A stretch of DNA of 64,000 nt from Nereocystis luetkeana (lineage: Eukaryota > Sar > Phaeophyceae > Laminariales > Laminariaceae). Under the pieces are notes generated by a model that ran no database searches, was not told the origin of the DNA, and worked only from the letters and a program-made list of their open reading frames with translations. Below, one piece after another: positions 1 to 13,160 of the stretch. The translations under genes and the position numbers were made by a program. Location: positions 7,210,157 through 7,274,156 of the forward strand of contig JARUPZ010000023.1 of NCBI GenBank assembly GCA_031213475.1, in the 5' to 3' direction. Each line of letters opens with the position of its first letter. The stretch's first letter is position 1.

Positions 1-545
1 ATGACCTAGATCGTACACACACGCTTGCCCGGGTGGGATCTGTATCATCTATATCCTACATAATACATGTTTCGCCAGGTGGGATCTGCATGATCTGCGT
101 GATCTGCACATGTTCGCCAGGTGGGATCCGTATGACCTGCGTGATCTGCACATGTTTCACCAGATGGGGTCTGTATGATCTAGATCTTGCATGCATGTTT
201 GCCCAGGTATGATCTGTATGATCTGCCTGATCTGCACATGTTTGCCTGGTGGGATCTATACGATCTGCGAGATCTAGATCATATATGCCCGGAGGGATCT
301 TAATGCTCTATAGTAGATCTGACATACATGTTTCGGTGGGTGGGATCTGAATGATCGAGATCTTACATACATGTTCCGCCAGGTGGGATCTATCTGCAGA
401 TCTGCATGATCTGCACATGTTTCAGAGGGTGGGATCTGTATGATCTGCCTGAACTGTACATGTTTGCCGGATGGGAGCTGTGTGATCTGCATGATCTGCA
501 CACGTTTCGCCGGATGGAATGTGTATGATCTAGATCTTGTGCACA
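1..545. repeat. Minisatellite, unit about 43 bp
   Basis: About a dozen diverged tandem units, each with a core close to CACATGTTTCGCCAGGTGGG followed by GATCTGTATGATCTGC. Successive cores lie 41-47 bases apart (for example near 65, 108, 150, 191, 236, 325, 367, 414, 459 and 501). The array runs off the left edge of the window. Open frames across it are repeat translations, not genes. Confidence 0.85.
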
Positions 546-1013
546 ACTTTTACGTATCTGTGAAAAAGGATCTAGACCTAGATCGTGATCTGTCCTAGGT
601 GGGCAAATGCTCGCATCATAACGCCTTGAGATTATATTCAAACCCCTCACAACAGCAGCACAGCAGGTAGCCGACGGCACGCTGACGCTCTCTATTGAGT
701 AAATGCTGCCGCAGAAACGATCCCAGGCTCAGCCCACGTACCTCAGAGGTGGGCAGTCCTTCCAGTCCGGCCAAAATCCCTTGGGAAAAGCTGGGGCGGC
801 TGCTGTTTGTAATTGTGTTTTAGCCCTCGCACAAAATGACACCAATGTTGCATCCGCACGGGGCTCACGGCTAGTAGTGTCGCCAGCCCTATAGGGCTGT
901 ATATCATCACTGTGATCAATGCCACCGGGTATCCTTCGAATCTCCCTCTACTACACAAGTTAGAGCGAGTCTAGCGTAGGGCGTCGTGGGTAGAGTTGCA
1001 CCCCGTCTGACTG
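546..1013. other. No gene seen
   Basis: Unique-looking sequence between the minisatellite and the GGGTACCCG block. Short open frames exist on both strands but none shows a domain, splice pattern or conserved motif that I recognise. Confidence 0.5.
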
Positions 1014-1320
1014 AGAACCGGGTACCCGGTGGCGGGTACCCGGAACCATCGGAACCGGAACCGTCCCGGTCCATCTCACGGAACCGCGGGTATTTGTACC
1101 CCGGGTACCCGTCAATTGTTCTATACGGAGGCCCCAAGGCTGGGGTATACGTTGATTTACACTCCAGCGGCTGTGCCTCTAGACACTCGCCTCTCGCCCC
1201 CGCAGACTACAGACCGAGAGTAGAGAATACCCCTATTAATACCTGCCGTGCCTACCACGCCGCCGCTCCAAAGCTTCAAGGGGAGCAAATAGTGTATGGT
1301 AACCCGGGTACCCGGATGCA
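1014..1320. repeat. GGGTACCCG palindrome cluster
   Basis: The palindrome CGGGTACCCG or a close variant occurs at about 1018, 1034, 1098 and 1305, with intervening CGGAACCGGAACC direct repeats at 1040-1070. It reads as a degenerate palindromic minisatellite. No gene is supported here. Confidence 0.6.
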
Positions 1321-2519
1321 CCATTTTTGTTAATACTAAGTGCCGTGAAAAAATTCGTCGTTCCCGATCAAGGCGAAACTTGGTGGAGGCGTTACGGGGG
1401 ATACAAGGGAAAGATCGATATCAGTTGCATTGCCCAATTCGTTGCACATCACAAGATGTGGCCAAAAACACTATCCCATACTGCTTGCTGTGTAACGAGG
1501 AAACTGGTTTTCACTGCGATGCCACGCCCAATTTTGCGGCTTTCGATCTGAAATTTTAACACCGTAATTGTGACACCCGTGCGTCTTAATGTCGTTCCTG
1601 GCTTTTTGACAGTTCGTTTTTTCAGAGGAGTTCCAGTCGTATTTCATTTTTTGGGATTGGCTTTCGGTCACATACCTTCAACAAAAAAAGAATACCGAAA
1701 CGACACGTCTCGGTTGGTGCATGGACAACACCGTGCCAAAATCTCATGTCCAACTGCGTACAATTGGGTGTTGCATGGCCGACAATCGACAGGGCCTTGA
1801 CCGGCCCAGTACTTGGTTGGAATATCCGAGATATGCCAAGGCCTGAGGCGGCTTGGTGTTGAGCTCCAGAGCTGGCTCAGAAGGCCGGCTAGAGGCGGGG
1901 CGATAAGTCTGTCGACGTGTTGACCAGGAAATGTCTGCGTAGCTCCGCCTCGCAGGGGCGAAGCGCCTCGCTGCAGTGGAATGCTGGTGGAGCACGAAAG
2001 TCGCGATCGCCATCATCGTGCGGTGAATTGCGACCAACAGGGAACCCTGGGTCCCAGTATCTTGATCGCCAGGGGGGGAAGCAGACCCTTTCCGCCCTCG
2101 AGTCTCCATCGCGCATTGCGATGATCAAGCGTTCTAAGCGAAAAAAGTATGAACCCCAAAACGAAACAAGCGAATATAAAGATGTTACTGAACAGCAAAA
2201 CAACTAATATATGCCAACTACTATGCCAAGTGTAAATATACCCAGGTTGGTGCCAGATGTGCCTATCGAGCAGTTTATCGTTGTCACTTACGTGTATTGG
2301 CTGCTCACATACACGACAAAGAGCATCTGTATTCCACAACTCGGTCACGAAGGAGACAGGAGACTGACCTCGGTGGCCTCAGATATACCTCGCCCATGTT
2401 TTCCGGTTTAATATACCTCTCCCAGGTAATATAGATACCTGGTACGTTTTTATTGCTGCGGCGAGATTACCCTAAACTCAGGTATTCACCGACCTTTCAA
2501 GGTTTTAAAAGGCAATGGA
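1321..2519. other. No gene seen
   Basis: Open frames of 60-120 codons occur on both strands and overlap each other. None has a recognisable domain, and none is framed by convincing splice sites. I see no repeat structure in this stretch. Confidence 0.45.
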
Positions 2520-2521
2520 CC

Positions 2522-2763
2522 CGTTCTACGATAGAGGTAGCACATTTCCGCTATTTTGTTTCTGAAAAACGGGGTTCCTTGACCCCAACTCGTGGGAATG
2601 CCAATCTTGATTTCGAAAAAAAACGTTTTGTAGACTCGGGCCATGGGATTATTCACCGCGATGCAATTTAAGTTTTGCTGGAGTCAGTTTTCGGGTGAGG
2701 TATGGAGCTCCTCAAGTGAGGAGCCTCAGAAGAATGAGGGTGAATCTCTATCGTAGAACGCCT
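2522..2763 (-). mobile_element. MITE family 2, copy 1
   Basis: A 242-base non-coding element with terminal inverted repeats close to GGCGTTCTACGATAGAG at both ends (2522 onward and, inverted, ending at 2763). Its interior matches, in reverse orientation, the copies at 47668-47910 and 61196-61549, including a short CTCCTCAAGTGAGGAG palindrome near 2708. It is a non-autonomous DNA transposon; the superfamily is not clear because no target duplication can be made out. Confidence 0.8.
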
Positions 2764-4201
2764 CAATGCCATAACACGGCATGGACGATCGGATTTCCTC
2801 CCATACAAAAAAATATAAACGGTGTACGTAACTCCCAAGGGACGAGTTTCTATTTTCCGACACGAGGATATCTGTTCTGGTGGGAAGTAACAAGACCATA
2901 CGGTCGTACGTGCCTACCCAAACTTCGTTCCTGGGGACCCAGGGAGACACGCTTTTTAGGATGCACGGGGGTTTGAGAGCCCGTTTCCTCGACGGCTTTT
3001 TCAAGTGTGAGGGTGTTGCCTTTCGACCTGCCGGGGCGATAAGATCGAATGAACAGCCGGCCCAGGGTGTTACAACAGCTCGTTGCGGTTGCTATCCTTG
3101 GGATTAGTGTTGGAAAAAATGAGCACGAACGGTTTGACTGATTCGCTGCTACACGGAGAAAGTGTAATATCTAACCCTGCGGTAGCTAATTTACTTAGCA
3201 TTGCCATGTACTTTTGTGTGTTACGTATTGGTTTCCAACGTATATTACGTTGTGAAATTCAGCATTTTGGGGTGGTTGGCGTGTATGTCAACCGGACCCT
3301 GATAATGTACGCGAGGATTGACCCACTCACTGATGCCCAAACGAGATACAGCCCTGACAAACCGAGAGGAAAACGCTTAGGTTACTGTTCGGTGAACTCG
3401 TTTGATCTTCAAAAAGCAGATGGCGTACTCGTGACCCGAGGCCAGCGGTGTTGATTTCAGTGGTGTTGATTCGTGTGGCTTTAAGAAGAATCACGTGGAG
3501 CAGAGCAGAGATAGATGTTGTGCTTGTGGTGAACGATCGATTGCAGTTTTACGAAACATAGCAAAACAGGAAACGCGACCCTTGTCTCCAAGACCTCAGA
3601 AATTATGTTTTTCTAGCGCCCTAAATATTTCCGGAAATCTCCGACCGGTATTCGCGCCCTGTACGCGGGTTCTTGACCCCTTTAGAGCCGAAGTCCCGTT
3701 TTGGAGACAAACCACTCAAATTCCAAGTATTTTTTACCCAAAACGGGGTTGCGGCACTAAAAGGGTTATTTGAACCGGCATAACAGCAGTAGTAGACCAG
3801 TTCAAAACTTGAAAGTGCTGTGCAACATTTGTTACATATATAGCAAAAAAACTGCAGCTTACTGTTTATCATACCAAGTAAGTACCAGCATGCCAAGCTG
3901 TCTTGAGGCACGTCAGACTATCGCTGTTGTTGTGTTTATCAGCTGCATGTACCAGATGGCTGGAATACCAAGCAGCGACTAGATGTCTACGGCCTGCTGC
4001 TGAGATAACGACCCTCTCTCATACTCGATGCTGTGATGGACTTAAATCTCATGCGCCGCTCTGGTCAGCAGCATCCTACTCAACCGTGACACGCCCCAAC
4101 TCTACCCTTTTTCGTTTCGGCCGCAACATGCTGCAGGGAATTTCACGGAGAAAGCCATACATCAAGGGCGGACCGGCGGGAGGGCAATAAGCCAGAACGG
4201 G
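2764..4201. other. Upstream region of the MFS gene, nothing else recognised
   Basis: No coding sequence is supported. Near 3680-3770 there is a pair of CCCGTTTTGG / CCAAAACGGG inverted segments that may be a small decayed element. The promoter of the transporter should lie in this stretch, but I could not identify a TATA box or other defined element. Confidence 0.4.
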
Positions 4202-4364
4202 ATGGCCTTCCAATACCATGCAATCGGAAACGCGTTTCCGTATCGTTCGGTGTTCATCCTAGCGCTTTGTCTCACTGTGAACTCCTACACGCTGGCAAAC
4301 CTCTTTCCGTACGTTGGGATCATGGTCAAGGACCTGCTTGGCTTGTCAACGATTAATGAATCAG
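4202..4364 (+). CDS. MFS transporter exon 1
   Basis: Starts at ATG 4202 and encodes an N-terminal tail and TM1, ending ...STINES plus one base before the donor GTGAGG at 4365. It ends in phase 1, and that base completes the Gly codon that opens exon 2. The sequence FPYVGIMVKDLLGL after TM1 is typical of ZIF-like transporters. Confidence 0.85.
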
Positions 4365-7300
4365 GTGAGGCAAAAAAAGGACGAGATCTGAAATATTTTG
4401 CCACCCATGTATACGGCAATGGATCTCTTCATCGCAGGAGTTGTGCGGCATGTCAGCATTCGCGTACAAGCTCGTAGTCGCAAGCAAGGTCAAACTTTGG
4501 AGTTGGATATTGAGGTTGGCGTGGCTCGTGGACTACGCCAACAAGTACCTAGTAGGGTGCGGCTCGGAACGACTAGTTGCCCATAAAACGAGCGCCATGA
4601 CTGGCAACGAGCAGATTCCACAGCGGTAAATATGCCTATGAAACGATGGCTTGTAATGAGGCGCGTGAGCGCGAAGCGCGGGGCTTTTCTTGTTTTTTCA
4701 AAGGATAAAATCCTCTTCATACCGGATCGTATACGAGGGTAGGGTGCCTTGCTTTGAGTTTTTTAGTATGTGTGTGTGATTCAACAATTGTTTTGGGCCA
4801 CGTTTGACCACCGCGCTCAACGTACTCGGCACCGATTATTTTCCAGTCCTGTTGGGCTCTGTACACGCACATATACGAAATAAACTTTTGTTCTAGAGCA
4901 AGAATTCTCGGATTAGTTATTTCTACTGCAGGTAAGGCACGTTCGCCGACGTGCAGAAAACGCCTGTCATTGATGTGGCAAAACCCGCCACCAAAACCCC
5001 TAGACCCGTCGTGAAGTCCCCGTTACTTTGTACCCACTACGAAACCCCACGAAGATTAATGAGACCGGCTAACCCGCAGCTTTTGCCCCGCGTCTTCCCC
5101 TGCGGGGCTAAGTAACATCTCACACCAACACTCTGTACATACCTACATTATTACCTCCTACAACTACGTACAGCTCAACAATCACACCGACTTGTTGCAA
5201 CCTGATTTCCCCCCTCTCTTGAGCGACAGGGCGGGCGGGTGGGAAAGTCGATCTTTCAGAATTGGTCTCGCTGTGTTCTACCACGCGAAGGTTGTGATAC
5301 CACGGTAACGACAAGACGAGCCCGCTCTCTCCTTCGTCCACTCGGACGTGCTCGTAGCTCGTTGCCTCCGCTGTCTTACGCCGGCGGAAGACTGGACGCG
5401 TGCGTCGCACACTTAATTGTACGTCGGCCTAATTCAAACTATTCCGTTACTCGAATTCAACCCGCCTCACAAACGCCAGTTTCCTTCGGAAACCTACATT
5501 TTGTTTCAGCTCAAGAATTCTCGGATTAGCTATTTCTACTGCAGGCAAGGCACGTTCGCCGACGTGCTGAAAAGGCCTGCCATTGATGTGGCAAAACCCG
5601 CCACCAAAACCCCTGGACCCATCGTGGAGTCCCCGTTAATTTTTACCCACTACGAAACCCCGCGAAGATTAATTAGACAGGCTAACCCGCAGCTTATGCC
5701 CCGCGTCTTCCCCTGCGGGGCTAAGTAACATCTCACACCATAAGGCCAGCCTGAACATTAATTGAACGCCCCGTGCTACTCGTACCCTAGCCCGTTAACT
5801 GATCTACCCCGATTGCGCGAGTGCGACGGAGACAGATTCTGCCCCTTCCCAAGCCTCCCGCACGTACGTCATGAACGCTCGTGACTTCCACCTGCCTGCG
5901 CGCTGAATTTGCAACTCTGGCACCCCTTGCGCAGCCAACTGGGTTGAACTACGGCTTCCGTCCGCGTGAACGGCTTCCACCCCTGTGGCGTACACCGCAC
6001 AGTCAAGGGTGACCCTTCCGGAAGCAGCGGATGAACGGCAAGGAGGTCCAGCAGCACCTCGAAAGCTCCCACCGGACCCCCGCTGGAGCCACCCGGTTTT
6101 GCTACACGCATTCGAGTGATCGTGGACCCCGCCTTCTTCTGGTCGGTCTTCGACGCTACATACCGCACCTGTACCGAGTCCGCAATCGATCTGTTATCCG
6201 TCGCAACCTGAACTCCCCCTCGAAAGAAAGTGAGACAGTTTCGCGTCAGACAAAACTCGGGATGCACTTTTTCGTTTGCGTATGCCCACAACTCCGACGC
6301 GCGACACAGCAGAAAATACGACAACGCGAGCCCCAACCACATGACTTTACCACCGTCTGCCATGCTCGTGACTGCTTGCCTACCGTGGGCAAGAACTGCC
6401 CAGGTCAGAGGCAGTCTAGTCTGCGCGGGTTTCTGCGCGGCCCCGTGCGCGCGGTAAATCCCCTTTCCCACGGCAACAATCATGCAGTGCGAGGTGGGGA
6501 GTTCCCACCCTGCATACATCTTGTGGAAGAACTTGATAGCGTCAAGATACCCTCGCACGGTGGACTGCTGGTTGTTGTGCACATAGCACCGACTCGCCAT
6601 GAACTCCATCAACTCCGAAAGCACCAGGTTGGGGTTGTCGGAATTACGTTGCACCCAGGGCTGCTTACCCTGCGCTGCCCTTTCCGCCACCCAGTCTCCA
6701 CTTACTTAGGTAATGTTTCGGGGTACTCTCTCCCACCGACCCAAGCGCGAGCGTCTCCACCAGACGAGCCACCTCCTTTTTAGCCTCCATCTTTCTTTGC
6801 CCTGTTCCTGTGGGCGTCGCCAGTGCATGTAGAGTGAACAGCGGGAAACGAAGGGGGGGGGGGGGGGGCGTGTGGCCCCCGTGGGGCGCCGTGCACGCGA
6901 AGTCAAAAAGAGTCCCGTCCGTTGACCATGATGCCCCACAACCGTTCGTCATGTCGGTTAGAAACGGTTTTGGTCCCCAGCACTACGTCAAAGATCCTTA
7001 ACCCCTGGCGGCCGATATCCTGCTCCACCCAGTCGTTGCTACCCGTCGCTTCCCTAACTTTTTTTTGTAGCTCGGCTCGTGGCCAACGCGATATGCCGTC
7101 CGCTAAGATGTTTTGCACGCCAGGTATGTGCTTGGCAGCGTGACTCCAGCCGCCCCTGATTTCAAGGCGGCCGAGCATTCTCATAAGTAGACACGCCCTC
7201 CTGTCTTTCGCCCCGCCGCACTTATTAACCCATGTGACGGCGGCGACGTTATCGCCACACATCGCGATCGGATCTCCTACGGACGCTGGTCTGTCCCCTG

Positions 7301-10300
7301 TCAATTCAAGCATCACCCACGCTGTCTCTGCCATCCCCAGTAACTCTAGCAAGTTGGTCGTGATGGTACAAGCTTCGCGTCGTTCGGCCTTCCGTTTTAG
7401 TTCTGCCGTTAGTGCGGGCGGTAGGTCGTATCTCCAGAAGACCTTCTTCCCGACGCAGTACCCGCCTACCGCTTCGATTCTGGCGTCCGAAAGACAGTGT
7501 CGTTTGGCCGGTCGTTTGAGCGCGGTGTAGCAGGGCGCACTCATTGCCTTCCCTATTTGCAGGAGCTTGTGATTTATCGCCCACTTCCAGAAAAGGAGGT
7601 CGGCGTGGAACTCTCTGCCTAGTCTAACACTGTGCTGATTCCTAGGGTTTCGCTCATCGTGCAGCCCCGTGAGCCTCAACAATCTCCACACGAAATACCT
7701 GCCGGCGCGTACTACGTATGTCAGGTTCCAGAGCTTCCCTGCCATACTGAGGACGTCCCTTGTTTTTGCGCGTCGTCTGTGCGTAGGCCAGTGATCGTCC
7801 TAAAGGCTATTGATCGCTTCTGTTTTTTCACGTGTCAAGGAGATTATCATGGTGTGCGAGTTTATGGTGAAACCCAGGGCATCAATCTTGGAATCCCAGT
7901 CTGTATTTTTTTTGGGCGATAGGATCGGCGTGGCCCCTGCCTCGCCCGACCCGAACAACCTTACGTGATCGGAGGCTGGCGAGGCCGAGGCGATTAACGC
8001 GGACAAGTCTACGTCTGAATGCTGCACCTTAACTAGCAAGTAGTCGTCCACGTATACGGTAACGTAGAAGGGGTCCGACTCCCCCCCCCCACGATTCGAA
8101 CGAATGTTTGCGTCTGCGGGTACACTCATGGGGTTTCCTTCTTCCCACCGGTCTACCACCTTCACATGAGCCATCATTTCTGTTCCTCCTTGCAGTATAT
8201 GGGCCGACCCCACCGTGGTATTACGGCGAGCGTGTTCAGCGGCTGCCGACATCACGCCCAAAATTCCGGGGGACCCTGACCAACCGAACGTCAAACGGAA
8301 ATCAATGACCACCAGTTCCCCTACAGTGTCGCAGAAGTTGTGAGCCTTGTCAGGGCCTATTCTGACGTTGCGAAAGGCATCAGAAACGTCAGCCTTGCTC
8401 ATCAAAATACGCTTGGTCGGGAATTTCTTTCGCAGGCTGACTATTTCCGCGAGGAATTTGGGAAGGGCTTCTGCGCACAGGCACGGAGGCACGCTGTCCG
8501 AGTCAGTGTCGGCATTCAATCCTCCCTTCCTCTTGTAATCTCTGCGCCTCGAAGGAGAATTCATTAATTATCCGAACCATGTGTGTGACGACTGCTCCCA
8601 GCGGTGACACCCGTAGGTGGGGGGTTTCGTGCGCGGCTGCTTTCTTTATAACGAGGCATTTTTGGCGTCTTACGTCTTCACAAAGCTTGTCCCAAATAAC
8701 TGCCATTTGCCCGGCGACGCTGCGGTGGTTACCATACTGAAGGGCTCGCTCCAGGCCTCGTCTGTTGGGTACAGCATGCACCGGGACCCCTCTGGTAACT
8801 ATCGTGATCAGTTTGTCAATGGCACCAAAACCTTTTATTTCCCCAAAGTACCGCTGTATTTGCGTGGCATCTACCGGCGGTGCTATCAGAGACCCCCCCA
8901 GCGCCCGGGCCACGTCGCCCACGACCCCGCGGTAGTGTCTCGTCAGGTCCGTGCAAATGTCGGCCAGCTTGTACAGCAGCTCTTGTTTAGCGCGTGCATC
9001 GAGGTTTTCCTTACCAAGGTTGGCTTTTTCTGTATGCCAGGTCCGTACCATGAGTTCGGTCTGCGGTTGACGAAGCGACTCCCCATCAGGAAGCCGCGAG
9101 CGTGCTGACCCGCAACCTGTCCGCGACTCGACCGGATCGAACGTGTGCTTGGCTACTCGTGGCCGGCGCGTTTCGCCTTGCCGCGGCTCGACGGCCACTG
9201 CTTCGATCCTGCCATGTGCGAGTGTTCGAGTGCGTACGAGTTCTGTTGGCGTTCCGCGTTTCGTATTAAGTAAGTATGGCGCGGACGATCACCATTGCAC
9301 GATCCTTACGCTGGGTCAAGTACAGTGAGCCCGCCCCCGCTGCCTGCGCCTCGCGCGAGGTCGGGCCGACCGACGCTCGCGGGAGGGGGAATCTAGCCCT
9401 GGGCAACCTGGCCCGCGAACGCGAGCAGCTAGGGGGTGAACTGATCGTCCCGTCTGGAAAGGAAAGGGGAAGGGGGCCCGGCCCTCGGAAACAAACGCCT
9501 CGACAACTGAATGAGTCCCCCGCGATCTCGGGACTGCCGACACTCGCGGGAGGGTTAGCCTCTCCTGAGGGGATTTGACCCACGAGCTCGAGTAACTGCG
9601 GGCGGGAAACTGTTGGCCCGTCTGCACGGGAAGAACCACACAAGTGAACCCAACCCGCGGAACCGAACACACCGAAGCTGACGGCGCCTCGCGCGTTGGC
9701 GGCACGGCCGGCGTTCGCGGGAGGGGGAGCCGAGCCCTGCGGAACCTAGCCCCCGCACTCCAGCAGCTACAAGGTGTGAGCTGGTTTTCTCGTCTGAAAG
9801 TGGAAATGAGGGAACCCAGCCCTCGGAACCGAACACCAAGAGACTGACGGCGCCTCGCGCGATGTCGGTGGCACCGACGCTCGCGGGAGGGGGAACCTAG
9901 CCCTGGGGAACCTAGCCCCCCGCCATCACGCAGCTACGAGGTGTGAACTGTTGTCCCGACTGACAGAGGAAAGGAGGGAACCCAGCCCTCTGAAAACAAA
10001 AAACCCCCTCGGCAACCTGAGTCTCTCGCAGCCGAAACCTGGGGAACCGAGCCCTCGCGTTCGAACAACTGTCGACTGTGACCTGCTGTCCCGTCCACAC
10101 GGGGGGGAGGAGGAGGGAACCCAGCCCTGGGAAACGAAAACAACCGGAAAAACACCCGAACTGCCGTAGCCTCGCACGAGATCGGCACGCCGACCCTCGG
10201 GGAAAGGGAGAACCAAGCCCAGGGGAAACTAGCCCTCGCACTCGAGCAGCTGCGGGATGTGTAACCTTCTTCTTGTGAAGAATACGAGGAACCTAGCCCT

Positions 10301-12217
10301 GGGGAAGCCTAATGCTTCTACGCTGGCGAGGGTTGTAGGAACCTTCCGCGGCTCGGTACGCCGACGCACGCAGAAGGGGGAACCAAGCCCGGGGGAGGCC
10401 CCGCCCTCTCACTCGCAACTCTGTTTTTGTTCGTTTGTTTGTTTGTTTGTTTGTTTGCTTTTTTTTCCTCTTTTGTTTGTTTGTTCGTGTTTCTTTCGGT
10501 ACTCTGGCACGTTTGAGTAAGCCGTCCCGCGGCACAGCCGACGCGCGCGGGACGGGGAACCGCGCCCTCGCGAGGGCCCTCGAGCAGCTGTACGTGAAGC
10601 ACGGTTGGCATGTCTGAGAGGAACAAGGGGACCTGGCCCTCGCGGTTGTCTGTCGCGCGCACGCTCGTGTTCATCCTGCTACCAACCGCCGGCTCTGCAG
10701 TCCTGCTTACCGTACCCCCGACCCGATTTGCAATACGTAATCCCGCTACGCGCTGCGTAGTTCGAACTTGCCCCCGCTAGATTGTATCAGACACTCACCA
10801 TCAAACAGAGCCGGCGAAACCGATCCGGGTGTGGGAACACTGTGAAGTCCCACGAACCTCGAGGCGTCAGCGAACAACCCGCTTGCTCCTGCTGCCACCC
10901 CCCCCCCCTGCGGTCGACCCTGCCTGGCGGCAGATCCCGTCTTGTCAGTTGCCGCTCCGGCTCCCGAAGAGGCCGCACCGCTCCCGCCCCCGGTGTAACT
11001 CCTGCTGAACCGCGCGACGCTCGGCTTCCGTCCCCCGTCCCCCCCGGCTACGCAGCTTCCCCCGGCGCCGGGGGCCTGCGACAGCTGGGGCGCAGGGGGA
11101 GGGGGAGGGGGTCGGGACGTGCTGCGCGCCGGGCCTGCCCCCCCCGTGCGGGCTGCGGGGGAGACCTGGTGATGCTCGAACGGGCAGGCGGGCCTGGTGC
11201 AGGCGTCGCCACTCCCCGCGTAGCGGCACGCGTTGGTGGGTAGGTTACCCAGGGCGGCGGGCCGCGGCTTGGGTGGGTTCTCCCCCGCCCCCCCCGAGCG
11301 CATCCCGCCCTTCGCGACGGTCGCCTTCCGTCCGTTGGCGCCGGGGGGGGTCTTGCGCTTCCCCGCCCCCCCGCCCTTTGCGGTCGCGCGGTTGCGGGAC
11401 CACATCTCCGAGCGCACGACCAGACTGTTTGTGCTGCCTTCCTTCACGAGCACCCGAAGTTGCTTGAAGGCGAGCGGCTGGAAGACAGGTCCGCTGCCAG
11501 ACGGGGGTGGCACGAGGGGGTTCTGCCTTCGCACGACTGCTGCGTCAACGGCGAGCTTGTACATGGCCTGCTTGATGTCCGCGTAAATGGCCTGCACGAC
11601 CACGTCTCGCACCTGCGCGTCATAGGCTGCGCCGCCACCGACCTCGATGAGACCCTCGGTCAAGTCCACGTTGTCGCCCATGGGCGAGCCGCGATGTTGC
11701 TGTACGAGCAAGTCGATAGATCATAATTGGTCTCGCTGTGTTCTACCACGCGAAGGTTGTGATACCACGGTAACGACAAGACGAGCCCGCTCTCTCCTTC
11801 GTCCACTCGGACGTGCTCGTAGCTCGTTGCCTCCGCTGTCTTACGCCGGCGGAAGACTGGACGCGTGCGTCGCACACTTAATTGTACGTCGGCCTAATTC
11901 AAACTATTCCGTTACTCGAATTCAACCCGCCTCACAAACGCCAGTTTCCTACGGAAACCTACATTTCTCGTGCGGTTCCGGTGGTAAGTCGTTCACAGTT
12001 GGTCGAGCTAGGTGCGGCAACGTGTGTAGCGAGGTGGCTGGGCCTTGGTTTGAAGAAACAGAACCGTAAACCATCATTTTTGTTTTGTTTTCTGAAGTTC
12101 TACTATACGAAACCCAACTCTACGAGTACTCGTTGGCAGATTGTGCCTGCCCACAGCAACGTTCGGGCTGTGCCCTAAGACATGCTGCAAGTTGGTGGTG
12201 TTGTCAGGCGCGTCGTC

Positions 12218-12294
<77 letters not shown>

Positions 12295-13109
12295 GATGAA
12301 GGGACGGAGAAGCAGGGGAAGCTCTGCTGTAGAGGCGGTATAGCAGTAGTATACATAGTAGTGTGGTGGTACCTGTCATGACGGTTTTTGTTTTTCGAGT
12401 TCTACCTGAAACTAACCAAAGAAAGGTTAACCCACGACTCTGCCGTAGTACGTGTACTCGTAGGTAGAATGTTCCTGTCCACAGCAACGTTCGGGTCGTG
12501 TCCTAAGACATGCTGCAGGTGGTATTGCCAGACCCACCCTCCTACTGATGAGGGGACGGAGAAACAGGAGAAGCTCTGCTGGAGATGTCGTGCAGCAGTA
12601 GTAGTGGTGGCACTTGATCCGAAAAGCTCTTCTTGTTGGACATGCCAGGGTGTAAGTTTTTCGTCTCGAAATTATTAAGCCGACTTTCAAGGTGGGAAGC
12701 AGGAAACATTTACCTGGTTATTATTTATTGTTGAACAAAAAAAACGAGTACGTTTATGCACGTGTACTAAGGGTGTAAGGGTTCGACTGACAAGCCGAGT
12801 GTACATCGACGCTGACCCTGGTCTCGTGTGTCCTACTACTGCTTCTGCTTTACTGCTGGGCAAGCTCTGCAGTAGATGTCGGACAGCAGTAATAGTAGTG
12901 GTGGCACCTGATACGAAAAGCTTTCTGTTGGACATCTCAGGTTGTAGGTTTCTCGTCTCCACACTACCTGGTATTATGCTGAATTTCGAGGTGGGAAGCA
13001 GGAAACATACAACAAAAGTCGAGTACGTATACAAATATAAAGGGTGCAAGGGTTAGACCGGCAAGCCGAGCGTATAGCGATGCTGACCCTGGCCTCGTGT
13101 ACCCTACTA

Positions 13110-13160
<51 letters not shown>

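Larger units (their letters stand above)
4899..11966 (-). mobile_element. Ngaro-like (DIRS order) retroelement 1, fossil
   Basis: A 7.07-kb tyrosine-recombinase retroelement in intron 1 of the MFS gene, antisense to it. On its own strand the order is: repeat A (11966-11725), gag-like part, internal tandem array, reverse transcriptase, RNase H, tyrosine recombinase, then repeats B (5740-5512), A (5501-5260) and B (5126-4899). This A-ORFs-B-A-B split-direct-repeat layout is the known hallmark of Ngaro-type elements. Both copies of each repeat are present and very similar, which suggests a fairly recent insertion. The coding part is broken, with an estimated four or five breaks. Confidence 0.88.
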
